Shown here: positions 1 through 7,982 of the stretch, one piece after another
Layout of the letters: each line of letters begins with the position of its first letter
Numbering within the stretch: the stretch's first letter is position 1
Assembly: GCF_005298075.1 (NCBI RefSeq)
Contig: NZ_SZZH01000001.1
Location: 1,984,001 to 2,048,000, forward strand
DNA: 64,000 bases
Direction: 5' to 3'
DNA from: Nakamurella flava
GTDB lineage: Bacteria; Actinomycetota; Actinomycetes; Mycobacteriales; Nakamurellaceae
The notes under the pieces: generated by a model
Database searches by the model: none
Told to the model about the DNA's origin: nothing
Seen by the model: only the letters and a program-made list of their open reading frames with translations
Made by a program: the position numbers and the translations under genes

Positions 1-2
1 TG

Positions 3-1802
3 GTCAGCGGCGAGTGGTTCGTCAAACTCCTGGCCACCGCGTGCGTGGGCATGGTGTTCTTCACGCCGTTCTTCTCCAACGACGTCTACCGCCAGGTCTT
101 CTCCTCCGGCAACATGGCCGGGTTCCTGTCCCCTTTCCCGCTGGCCGACCTCAAACAGGTCAAGCAGGCACTGAACGAGCTGCCGCCGGGAAAGACGGTG
201 GTCCTGCCGCCGACCGAGACTGCGAAGCTGGTCAGCGACAGCAACGGGGTGGACCACAAATTCATCGACAAGTTCTTCATCTACTACCTGGACAAACCGA
301 GTTACTACTACGGACTCACCGGGGACGTGAAGAACAAGTTCGAGTTCTTCCTCATCCTGCGGGGGCTGTACTACCAGCAGGACTGGTGGCTCAACGTCGC
401 CCGCGACATCGGTGTCCGGTACATCGTGGTCAATCGCAAGATCCACTCCAACGAGGGGGTCGGGGCCGAGTACCTGCCCAAGGTGGAGAGCTACGTCGAA
501 CCCGCGCTGGCCCGGCTCACGCCCGACGTGCAATTGCGGATGAGCAACGAGAGCTACGCCCTGTACGAGATCGTGGATCAACCCCCACCGGACCGCCCGG
601 TGCTGCTGGTCGACTCCAGCTGGCAGACGTATCTGGACCTGGTGTTCAACCGGCGGAACCTGTCCCGCTGCTACTCCTTCGAGTACACGCCGTACGCCGA
701 CGTCGACCGGGTCATCAGCGACCGGCAGACCATGCTGCTCACCGACGACCCCCACACCTCGGCCCTGAACCTCTACCTGATGCAACATCCGAAGGCGTTC
801 TCCGGGCCGGACTCCCGGATGTTCGCCTTCAACCCCGATGTGGTGGCGTCGAACTACTACCTGTCCCCGATGTTCCGGGCGTTCCTGCTGTTCTCCATCA
901 CCAAGTGGAACCGCATGGACATGATCACCCCGGGCGTCTTCGGCACGTTACGCGGATCGTTCATCGGCATCCCCCGTGCGACCGAGATCAGCGTGCCGGT
1001 CAAGGTCGCCGAACCCGGCCGCTACCACGTGCTCATGCGCACCGCCGATACCGCCAACCGGCTGCACATCACGGCCCCCAGCCTCGGGTACGACCAGACC
1101 CCCGAACTGCGGTCGCCCGCGGCGAACGTCAAGTTCTTTCCGACCGACCAGGTGTACAACCCGGACCGGGTGGCGGTCGACACCTCCGGCATGACCGTCG
1201 AGGACCTCGAGGCCAGGATCCCCGATCAACTGGTCGCGGTGAACTCCGGCTACTCCTACCAGGACCTCGGCGTCGTCGACGCCAAGGCCGGGACCCACAC
1301 CTTCACCATCGACAAGCTGGACAGCAATCCGATGCTGTTCGAGGGCATGGTCCTGGTACCGGAGGCCGACTACCAGGCCCTGGCCCTGCCTGCGACCGTC
1401 ACCCCGATCACCGACCCGAACACGTTGGGCTGTTCGGAGCGCACGACCAGCAGCGGCGGCAAGGACGGCTACGTCGACCCCGCCGCCAACCCGGCCCACG
1501 CCGACCTCACCCAGGACGAGCTGCTCAACCTGGCCGCCGCCGACGTGCAGGACCTGGAGCCCCCGGAGGGCGGGACCCTCGACTCCAAATGGCTGGGGGT
1601 CGGCCTGACCCTGGCCCTGCTCATCGTCAGCGGCCTGCTCGTGCGCTGGCGCGCCCGGTGGTCGCCCACCGTTGACGGCCCCGATCCCGACGCCCCGGCG
1701 GGTCCGGATCCCCCGGACCCGACCCTCACCGACCCGGAACCACCCGATCGCCACGACGACCGGGGGCGCGAGCCACCCCGGACGAAGGAGATGCCGTCAT
1801 GA
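3..1802 (+). CDS. Large membrane protein, C-terminal part (5' end outside window)
   Basis: The reading frame is open to the left edge, so the start lies outside the window; about 599 residues are visible. The first visible residues form the end of a hydrophobic segment (FVKLLATACVGMVFF). A long, mostly soluble extracytoplasmic region follows, and one clear membrane segment lies near residues 525-545 (LGVGLTLALLIVSGLLV), then a Pro/Asp-rich cytoplasmic tail. This layout resembles the C-terminal half of polytopic glycosyltransferase-C or YfhO-like membrane proteins, but I see no diagnostic motif. It overlaps the next gene by ATGA, so the two are probably translationally coupled. An in-frame TTA leucine codon, rare in such a genome, sits at 948-950. 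Role in polysaccharide assembly is inferred from context. Confidence 0.75.
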   Translation, partial: VSGEWFVKLLATACVGMVFFTPFFSNDVYRQVFSSGNMAGFLSPFPLADLKQVKQALNELPPGKTVVLPPTETAKLVSDSNGVDHKFIDKFFIYYLDKPSYYYGLTGDVKNKFEFFLILRGLYYQQDWWLNVARDIGVRYIVVNRKIHSNEGVGAEYLPKVESYVEPALARLTPDVQLRMSNESYALYEIVDQPPPDRPVLLVDSSWQTYLDLVFNRRNLSRCYSFEYTPYADVDRVISDRQTMLLTDDPHTSALNLYLMQHPKAFSGPDSRMFAFNPDVVASNYYLSPMFRAFLLFSITKWNRMDMITPGVFGTLRGSFIGIPRATEISVPVKVAEPGRYHVLMRTADTANRLHITAPSLGYDQTPELRSPAANVKFFPTDQVYNPDRVAVDTSGMTVEDLEARIPDQLVAVNSGYSYQDLGVVDAKAGTHTFTIDKLDSNPMLFEGMVLVPEADYQALALPATVTPITDPNTLGCSERTTSSGGKDGYVDPAANPAHADLTQDELLNLAAADVQDLEPPEGGTLDSKWLGVGLTLALLIVSGLLVRWRARWSPTVDGPDPDAPAGPDPPDPTLTDPEPPDRHDDRGREPPRTKEMPS

Positions 1803-3034
1803 CCGCACCCGCCCGCCGCATCGTCTTCCTCGGCACCCACGGGCAGTACAACATCGGCGACGAGCTGCTGCTCGAGACGTTCCTGACCGAGCTGGGCCCG
1901 CAGCACCGGTACGTCGTCAACAGCTACGACCCGGCCTTCACCCGGGCCCAGCTGGCGGAACGGTTCGCCGTGACCGTCATCGACACCGCGACCGAACGTG
2001 GCCGGTTGCTGCGTGCACTGCGCTCGGGCGACGTGCTGTGCTTCGGCGGCGGCTCCATCGTCAAGGAGCTGTACGCCAGCACCGGACGGCACCGGTGGTC
2101 GACGCTGCTGATGATCCTGGCCATCGTCACCTACACCCGGCTGGTCGCCCGTAAACCGATCGCCATGCTGAACGTCGGGGTCGGGCCGGTGCGTTCGGCG
2201 GGCGGTCGGCGGCTTGCCCGCATGATCCTGTCCCAGGTCGACGAGCTGACCGTCCGCGACGAGCGTTCCCTGCGGCTGTGCCAGGAGCTCGGGGTCCCGG
2301 CCCGGGCGGTCACCGACGCGGTGTTCTCGGTCGACCCGGGGTCCCTGGTGGGCGGCGCACCCCCACCGGCCCGCCCGGTGGACGGCCCGGTCCGGGTGGC
2401 GCTGAACCTCAACATCGACGTCGAGAACCCGGCGAACTGGGAGTCGTTCCTGGCCGGGCTCGCCCAGGCGCTGACCGTGCTGCACGCCCGGCAGCCGATC
2501 GAGATCCACACCCTGCCCATGCAGACCGGGTTCAAGGAACACGACGACGCCGACGTGCTGGCCGGGTTCGCCGTTCGCCTCCCCGGCATCCCCGTGGTGC
2601 GGCACGACCCACGTTCCCCCGGTGATGTCGCCGCGATCATCGGCGACTGCGACGTGGTCGTGTCCGAACGGCTGCACGCCATCGTGCTCGCCTCGATCCT
2701 CGGGGTGCCCGCGTTCGCCCTGGTCTACGACCAAAAGGTCGCCGAGCTGGCCGCCATGCTGCGGATGGAGCAGTGGAGCGTCGACATCAACGCGCCGTTC
2801 GACGCCGACGCCCTGGCCGATCGGCTCGGTGACCTCGTGCGGGACCGCGATGAGGTGGCCCGGCAGTTCCTGCAGGTCAGTGGTGCGCTGCGGGACCGGG
2901 CGCGGGGCGAGTTCGAGCGGGCGCGGCGGTGGGTCGCCGGTACGCCGTCCGGCGGGTCGGATCAGGCGGATTCCGGTCCGGTCCTGGTCAACGGGGCGGC
3001 CTCGAGCCGCCCGGAGGTGTCGACGGCCCGGTGA
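1799..3034 (+). CDS. Polysaccharide pyruvyl transferase family protein
   Basis: 411 residues. The N-terminus GTHGQYNIGDELLLE matches the conserved opening of the polysaccharide pyruvyl transferase (CsaB/WcaK-like) family. The middle carries CFGGGSIVKELY and NVGVGPVRS, and the C-terminal half carries VVVSERLHAIVLASILGVP, the characteristic SxRLHA block. Family members transfer pyruvate from phosphoenolpyruvate onto sugars of surface polymers as ketals, although the superfamily also includes sugar-transferring relatives. The start ATG overlaps the stop of the upstream membrane protein (ATGA), so the two form an operon. Its 3' end overlaps the convergent acyltransferase gene by about 70 bases. 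The donor and acceptor cannot be read from sequence. Confidence 0.88.
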   Translation: MTAPARRIVFLGTHGQYNIGDELLLETFLTELGPQHRYVVNSYDPAFTRAQLAERFAVTVIDTATERGRLLRALRSGDVLCFGGGSIVKELYASTGRHRWSTLLMILAIVTYTRLVARKPIAMLNVGVGPVRSAGGRRLARMILSQVDELTVRDERSLRLCQELGVPARAVTDAVFSVDPGSLVGGAPPPARPVDGPVRVALNLNIDVENPANWESFLAGLAQALTVLHARQPIEIHTLPMQTGFKEHDDADVLAGFAVRLPGIPVVRHDPRSPGDVAAIIGDCDVVVSERLHAIVLASILGVPAFALVYDQKVAELAAMLRMEQWSVDINAPFDADALADRLGDLVRDRDEVARQFLQVSGALRDRARGEFERARRWVAGTPSGGSDQADSGPVLVNGAASSRPEVSTAR

Positions 3035-4149
3035 GACGACGGGGCCGGGGTGCCCTTGGCCGGCACGTCCGGCCGCCAGAAGCGGCGCTCGACGAAGCGG
3101 TACGAGACCTCGGCGCAGGCCAGGGTGGCGACGACGTTGGCCGGGATCCAGGCCCAGGTGCCGGCCAGGGACGGCGTCAGGGCCCAGGCCATGAAGTTCT
3201 GCCACAGGTAGATCGAGTAGGACCGGCGGCCGATGGCCGTCATGGGGCGGCTACGCAGTAGTCGGGTGACGGGGTCGTCGAGCCGGCCGAGGGTCTCCTT
3301 GCCGACCAGACTCCAGACCAAGGCCGCGGCCAGAACCGTCGCCACGGCCATGCCGCCGACGTAGCTGACGGTGCCGTCCAGGGGCAGGGTGAGCGCGGCG
3401 ACCAGCAGGCCGAGCAGCGCCACCGCCGGGATCCACCGCGCCTGTGCCACGGCGGTCAGGCTGTTCTCGGCGCGGCGCCAGCAGTACCACTGGGCGAGCA
3501 GACAGCCGAGCAGGATGCCCTCCGCCCGCAGGGGGCTGGCCAGGTAACTGATGTTCACCGAGTGCCAGGCCAGGAACGAGACGGCCTGCAGGAGCACCGA
3601 ACCGGCGGCGGCGAGGCCCGTGATCCACATCAGCGTCGTCCGCCGGACCCGTGGGAGCAGGACGATCAGCACCAGCGGCCACAGCAGGTAGAACTGTTCC
3701 TCCACGGACAGCGACCACAGGTGGTCGACCTGCCAGGGCACGTCGTGCTGCAGGACGCCCGCCCAGTTCAAGGTGTAGGTCAGGAGCCCGGCGTCGGTGA
3801 CGGCGGTGACGACGAGGTTGCGCGTCGAATGGTCGAGCAGCACCGCTGTGACCGTGAAGACCAGGCTCAGGAGCAGCACGGCGGGCAGCAGCCGGCGAGC
3901 GCGCCGGACGTAGAAGCGACCCAGCGCGATGCGGCCGTGCCGGTCCCATTCGCCGATGAGCAGGCTGGTGATCAGAAAGCCGCTCAGCACGAAGAACATG
4001 TCGACGCCGATGAACCCGCCGGGGACCGCGTTCGGCACCAGGTGGATCAACGACGTGAAGATGACGGCGATCGTGCGGACGCCGTCCAGCGACGGCATCC
4101 GGCGCAGGCGCCGGGTCGGCTCGATGGAGCGGGCGGCGTCAAGGGTCAT
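2962..4149 (-). CDS. Acyltransferase 3 family membrane protein (OafA/YrhL-like)
   Basis: 395 residues from the ATG at 4149. An upstream in-frame extension is possible but lacks family similarity. The opening MPSLDGVRTIAV, the histidine in SLIHL, GVDMFFVLSGFLIT and WSLSVEEQFYLLWP are hallmark motifs of integral-membrane acyltransferase 3 proteins. About ten hydrophobic segments are visible. These enzymes acylate (commonly O-acetylate) sugars on exported polysaccharides. The first His is the proposed catalytic residue and is present. The C-terminal tail overlaps the end of the convergent pyruvyl transferase gene. The acceptor is unknown; a role in decorating the polysaccharide made by neighbouring genes is inferred. 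Confidence 0.88.
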   Translation of the reverse strand: MTLDAARSIEPTRRLRRMPSLDGVRTIAVIFTSLIHLVPNAVPGGFIGVDMFFVLSGFLITSLLIGEWDRHGRIALGRFYVRRARRLLPAVLLLSLVFTVTAVLLDHSTRNLVVTAVTDAGLLTYTLNWAGVLQHDVPWQVDHLWSLSVEEQFYLLWPLVLIVLLPRVRRTTLMWITGLAAAGSVLLQAVSFLAWHSVNISYLASPLRAEGILLGCLLAQWYCWRRAENSLTAVAQARWIPAVALLGLLVAALTLPLDGTVSYVGGMAVATVLAAALVWSLVGKETLGRLDDPVTRLLRSRPMTAIGRRSYSIYLWQNFMAWALTPSLAGTWAWIPANVVATLACAEVSYRFVERRFWRPDVPAKGTPAPSSHRAVDTSGRLEAAPLTRTGPESA

Positions 4150-4321
4150 AGCGGGGCCATCCTGACGAATGCGGAAGCGCCAGGCACCCTGGCAGATCGG
4201 ATACATATCGCCAGATCCGGTCACCGTTCGTCAAGATGCCGGGCCCCAAACGGGGCAATATCACCCCATGGGGGCGCCGGCGGCGGTCACGGCGGGTCGT
4301 CGAGCGGGGCCCTACCTGCAC

Positions 4322-4502
4322 ACAACCGAGCCCCCTAGGCACAACCGAGCCCCCTGCGCACAACGGTGCCCCCGGTGGGATTCGAACCCACACCTGGTGA
4401 CCCTCCTTGACGCGGCCCTGCCTGCGCACAACGGTGCCCCCGGTGGGATTCGAACCCACACCTGGTGACCCTCCTTGACGCGGCCCTGCCTGCGCACAAC
4501 GG
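4322..4502 (-). repeat. Decaying tandem array of tRNA 3'-half copies
   Basis: Two units of exactly 68 bases (4355-4422 and 4423-4490) precede the intact tRNA at 4503-4576. Read on the minus strand, each unit carries the tRNA's variable region, T-arm (GTGGGTTCGAATCCCAC) and 3' acceptor strand plus ACC. The D-arm and 5' acceptor strand are missing; a spacer GCAGGGCCGCGTCAAGG takes the place of the anticodon arm. Further out, two shorter 15-base pieces (4322-4336 and 4341-4355, acaaccgagccccct) look like more eroded acceptor ends. The units cannot fold into full tRNAs. They look like tandem partial duplications of the neighbouring gene. An origin as attachment-site scars is possible, but no integrase is visible. 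Confidence 0.8.
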
Positions 4503-4576
4503 TGCCCCCGGTGGGATTCGAACCCACACCTGTGACCCTTTTAAGGGGCCTGCCTCTGCCGTTGGGCTACGGGGGC
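4503..4576 (-). tRNA. tRNA with UAA anticodon but short variable loop
   Basis: 74 bases folding as a standard cloverleaf. The acceptor stem is GCCCCCG/CGGGGGC with discriminator A. The D-arm is GCC...GGC, the anticodon stem GGCCC/GGGTC with loop CTTAAAA, and the T-arm GTGGG-TTCGAAT-CCCAC. Position 33 is T and the anticodon reads TAA, nominally Leu(UUA). The variable region has only about six bases, whereas bacterial tRNA-Leu is class II with a long variable arm. Identity is therefore uncertain. The CCA end is only partly encoded (CC then G). Two tandem partial copies of its 3' half lie immediately beyond its 3' end. It could be a functional unusual tRNA or a degenerate one. Confidence 0.75.
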
Positions 4577-4666
4577 TCCACCGACGGCAATCAGCGTAGG
4601 GGGCGGCGAGGGCCTACCCGCGGAACTCGTCGGTCGAGTGACCCGGGGATGTAGCAAGATGACGGG

Positions 4667-5143
4667 ATGCCCGCACCCGTGACTTCGGCCGTCCCCTCGG
4701 AGGGTCTGCTGCAGATCGGCGAGGTGGCGACGCGCACCGACCTGTCGGTCCGGACGATCCGGCACTGGGAGGACATCGGGCTGATCAGCCCCAGCGCCCG
4801 CAGCCGCGGCGGCTTCCGGTTGTACTCCTTGGAGGATGTCGCGCGCATCCGCCTGTTGCGGTACATGAAGCCGTTGAACTTCACCCTGGAACAGATGCGC
4901 GAACTCCTCGAGCTGCGGGACCAGGTGGTCGCCTCGGGAGGTGCCGGCGACCGGGGTCTCGTCTGGCCCCCGTCCAGCGCGGTGGCCGACGCCGACACGG
5001 CCAGCAGGGTGGTGCTCGACCTCGAGCGCTACACCGAACTCGCCGCCCGTCGACTGCAGCAGTTGCACCAGCAGATCGGCGAGGTCGAGGAGTTCGTGGC
5101 CCAGCTGCGGGAAGAGGTCAATCGAGGGCGCGGCGCGAGCTGA
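4667..5143 (+). CDS. MerR family transcriptional regulator
   Basis: 158 residues. Residues about 14-45 form the MerR winged helix-turn-helix (LLQIGEVATRTDLSVRTIRH then WEDIGLISPSARS), followed by GGFRLYSLEDVARIRLLRYM, the second half of the DNA-binding domain. A coiled-coil-like dimerisation helix runs from about residue 110 to the end (LDLERYTELAARRLQQLHQQ). There is no Cys-rich C-terminus, so a metal sensor of the classical kind is unlikely. It lies alone between the tRNA (opposite strand) and a convergent acyltransferase gene, which its 3' end overlaps by 26 bases. Target genes and ligand are unknown. Confidence 0.9.
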   Translation: MPAPVTSAVPSEGLLQIGEVATRTDLSVRTIRHWEDIGLISPSARSRGGFRLYSLEDVARIRLLRYMKPLNFTLEQMRELLELRDQVVASGGAGDRGLVWPPSSAVADADTASRVVLDLERYTELAARRLQQLHQQIGEVEEFVAQLREEVNRGRGAS

Positions 5144-6359
5144 CCCGGCGACGTGCGCCGGGCGGAGTCGGCCCGTCGTCACCGGCCCCGGATGCGCGCC
5201 ACCAGCGCGGCGTCCAGGACTTCAGCGCGAGGGCCGGGGCTTCGACGGCCGTCCAACTCACAAGGGCCAGGCCCAGGCTGATCGAGGTGGCCGCGAGGAC
5301 GAACACCGCTAGTGGCCAGTCGGCCGCGCCGAGCAGGAGCAGTGTCATCTGGACCGGCCAGGCGTAGATGTAGAGCCCGTAGGACACGTCACGTCGGGAA
5401 CCGACACGGTGCAGTCCCGTGGCGGCACCGACGAAGAGGATGACGTACGCCACCGCCGCCGGAGCGAGCACGAGGTAGGCGGCCCGCGATTGTGGGTCCC
5501 GACCGAAGAACGCCGCCGCGGCCAGGGCACCGGCGAGGAGGACCACGGCCGCCAGCGCACCCCGGCCACGTAGTGGAATGCGATCGGCCCACTGGTAGGC
5601 GAGCACCCCGGCGACGAACATCGACCCGAGGCGGAGGAACAGCCACCTGACGTCTCCGTCACCGGTGACGATTCCGGCTGACAGCAGGTCGACGACCGCC
5701 GCGCCCATGAGCAGCGCACCGACGACGACCATCGCACCGCGGCGGCGCCGAATGAGCCCGAGGGCTCCGATGACCGCGACTCCGAGATAGCAGGCGAATT
5801 CGTAGAAGAGCGTGTAGAGGGACCCGTTGACCGGGCGTCCGTCGAACAGCCCGCGGACGGTGAACTGGTCGATGTAGAGCGCGGCGTTCGAGAGCAGATA
5901 ACCGACCGCGGAGTCCGATCCCGTCAGCGGGAAGCCGGCGAGGGTTCCGTACCGCAACACCTGGGCCAGGGGCAGGAAGACGGCCACCGTGACGACGAGA
6001 CAGGCCCAGAACCCCGGCAGGATGCGGAGCGCGCGGCGCCAGAGGAATCGGCCGGTGGTCGGTGAGGACACCGCGCTCCGAGCGATCAGGAACCCGCTCA
6101 GGGCGAAGAACCCGTCGACGGCGACCGTGCCCATGTCGACGATGCCACCGGTCAGGTCGCCGAGCGGATCGGTGCCGCCGGACATCGTCAGGCTGTGCGA
6201 GAGCAGCACCAGCGCGGCGAGGGCCAGACGGAGCGCGTTGACGCTGTTGTGACGGGGGTCGAACCGCGCGGCGATCGAGTCGGCCCGCCGGGGCGCGGCG
6301 AATTCGGGCAGACCGGTACCGGTGACTCGTCCGGTCGAGGTGACCTCGACATCGCTCAT
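5118..6359 (-). CDS. Acyltransferase 3 family membrane protein
   Basis: 413 residues from the ATG at 6359, chosen because GGGGGA lies five bases upstream. An N-terminal soluble stretch leads into the acyltransferase-3 fold: RHNSVNALRLALAALVLLSH (His in LLSHSL), GTVAVDGFFALSGFLIARS and RRALRILPGFW. About ten membrane segments follow. The enzyme probably acylates a cell-surface glycan. It is the second member of this family within 4 kb and shares only family-level similarity with the one ending at 2962. Its divergent neighbour is a secreted GH5-like hydrolase, and the shared upstream region may hold a common control site. Substrate unknown. Confidence 0.87.
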   Translation of the reverse strand: MSDVEVTSTGRVTGTGLPEFAAPRRADSIAARFDPRHNSVNALRLALAALVLLSHSLTMSGGTDPLGDLTGGIVDMGTVAVDGFFALSGFLIARSAVSSPTTGRFLWRRALRILPGFWACLVVTVAVFLPLAQVLRYGTLAGFPLTGSDSAVGYLLSNAALYIDQFTVRGLFDGRPVNGSLYTLFYEFACYLGVAVIGALGLIRRRRGAMVVVGALLMGAAVVDLLSAGIVTGDGDVRWLFLRLGSMFVAGVLAYQWADRIPLRGRGALAAVVLLAGALAAAAFFGRDPQSRAAYLVLAPAAVAYVILFVGAATGLHRVGSRRDVSYGLYIYAWPVQMTLLLLGAADWPLAVFVLAATSISLGLALVSWTAVEAPALALKSWTPRWWRASGAGDDGPTPPGARRRVSSRRALD

Positions 6360-6805
6360 GCGATCCCCCGTTACCAAGAGTCAAATCTCCTCTCACGTAA
6401 GAGTAGACCGGCACATCTGTTCCCGACACCGGGTCGCGGTCACGCGATCGAGCGTTGTGTCCCCGGGGCCCGCCATTCGCTCCGACAGACGGGACGGCAT
6501 CGAGGCGTTCGCGCTACGGCAATCGAGTTGCGGGTGTCACGACCAGTGGGCGTGGCGCGAGAAAGACGAGGCACGGTGGTGAGAACTCACTCCAATGGGC
6601 TACCTCACGTAATGTTAGAGTAGCGACCGATCGTCCGTTTCGTGCCTGGCTCAGCAGCCCAGTTGCACTCGAGACCCGCCCCGTTGTCCATGTCCGCCCG
6701 CTCCAGCGGCCCCCCGACTGGCCACCTCCAGCGAGAGGAACGCATGTCGAGCCGAGATGCCCTCCGGCACGAACTGGTGACGACGCTCCCGAACGGCAGG
6801 TTGCA
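6360..6805 (+). other. Divergent intergenic region with twin CTCACGTAA sites
   Basis: 446 bases without a convincing gene between the divergent acyltransferase and GH5-like genes. It is less GC-rich than the flanks. Near the acyltransferase end, 6393-6407 reads CTCACGTAAGAGTAG. Near the middle, 6604-6623 reads CTCACGTAATGTTAGAGTAG, the same two blocks with five bases inserted. Such paired sites in a divergent promoter region may be operators or promoter elements, but nothing here proves it. No start codon with a good ribosome site gives a credible protein. Confidence 0.4.
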
Positions 6806-7951
6806 ATGAGTCACCCCACGGCGCCGCAGGCTGCGCCACCCCCGGGTCCGGTCCGCCGTCGGCGACGATGGCCGGTCGTTCTGGTGACGCTGGCCGTCCT
6901 CGCGCTCGCCGTCGTCGTCGTTCGCGCGCTCAGCAGTGGCGGCACGCCCGCTGCCACGGCCCCGGAGACACCGACGGCGGCGCAGACCTCCGGGCCGCTC
7001 GCCGCCACCACCACTGCCGAGACGACGACGCCGGCGGACGGCGTGCCCGCCCTGACCGTGCAGGGCAACCGGATCCTGCGGGACGGTGTGCCGTGGTGGC
7101 TGCTGGGCTACAACTCCTTCACCTGGTCGGCCAACTGCGGGCACCCCGAAGAGCTGATGACCCAGGACCAGGTCGACCAGTGGCTCTCGTCCATGCGCCA
7201 CGACGGCCACGGCGCCGTCCGGCTCTTCTTCTTCCAGGGGTGGAGCCTCGAACGTCTCGACGCCCTGCTGGCCTCCGCCGAGCGCAACAACATCTACGTC
7301 ATCCTCACGATCGACAACGCACTCCCGGACTGTGGGGAGGAGCGCAAGACCGCGGAGTGGTTCCGCGACTCGCAGAAGGCCGCCTCCTACCAGGCGTGGA
7401 TGACGACGCTGCTCCAGCGCTACAAGGGCAACACCACCATCGCCTGGTTCGAGTACTTCAACGAGCCCGGGTGGGAGGACGGCGGCCTCCTGGACTTCAT
7501 CACGCGCATGCACGACGTCGCGGTGACGATCGACCCCGACCGGCTCTGGTCATCGGGGACCATCGCTCCGTACGCCGTCGGTGGGCCGGACAACTTCCGC
7601 GCCATCAACGAGTCCCGTGCCGTCGACATCGTCTCCCTGCACGAATACGACTTCCGCGACGCCGAAACGCATTTCGGTCCGGCCACCCGCGAGAACGCAG
7701 CCGGCAAACCGGTTCTGGTCGGCGAGTTCGGGGTCATCGACTACAACGTCGACGCAGCCGGCTGCCAGGCCGACATCGCACTGCGCGCCGACCGGGTGCA
7801 GCGCAAGGCCGAGGCCTACATCACCGTCGACGGATACGTCGGCGCACTCGCCTGGTCCTGGCAACCGGGCCGCGGCGTGGGCCCGTGCTCGAGCCCCGGG
7901 GTCGACCAGGACCAGCAGGTGCAGGACCTTCTCCGGACCATCACCCGATGA
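6806..7951 (+). CDS. Secreted or membrane-anchored GH5-like glycoside hydrolase
   Basis: 381 residues from the ATG at 6806, with AGG six bases upstream. An RRRRRW-type basic stretch precedes one hydrophobic segment (VVLVTLAVLALAVVVVRAL, about residues 22-40), so the protein is exported or anchored by its N-terminus. An Ala/Thr-rich linker follows. The catalytic TIM-barrel begins near residue 75. FEYFNEPGWE carries the NEP acid/base glutamate and VGEFGV the expected nucleophile glutamate of clan GH-A (GH5/cellulase-like). It would cleave a beta-linked glycan, possibly the polymer made by the locus. The downstream glycosyltransferase gene starts 31 bases later, so the two are likely cotranscribed. 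The subfamily and substrate cannot be assigned. Confidence 0.82.
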   Translation: MSHPTAPQAAPPPGPVRRRRRWPVVLVTLAVLALAVVVVRALSSGGTPAATAPETPTAAQTSGPLAATTTAETTTPADGVPALTVQGNRILRDGVPWWLLGYNSFTWSANCGHPEELMTQDQVDQWLSSMRHDGHGAVRLFFFQGWSLERLDALLASAERNNIYVILTIDNALPDCGEERKTAEWFRDSQKAASYQAWMTTLLQRYKGNTTIAWFEYFNEPGWEDGGLLDFITRMHDVAVTIDPDRLWSSGTIAPYAVGGPDNFRAINESRAVDIVSLHEYDFRDAETHFGPATRENAAGKPVLVGEFGVIDYNVDAAGCQADIALRADRVQRKAEAYITVDGYVGALAWSWQPGRGVGPCSSPGVDQDQQVQDLLRTITR

Positions 7952-7982
7952 CGGATACCCGACGACCAGGAGGAACGGACGA

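Noticed and set aside
4355-4490. Regular 68-bp repeats considered as a CRISPR array
   Set aside because: The repeats have no variable spacers, are clearly derived from the neighbouring tRNA 3' half, and no cas gene is present.
4503-4576. tRNA end considered as an integration site of a mobile element
   Set aside because: No integrase, excisionase or phage gene is found on either side, so the att-site idea is left only as a possibility.
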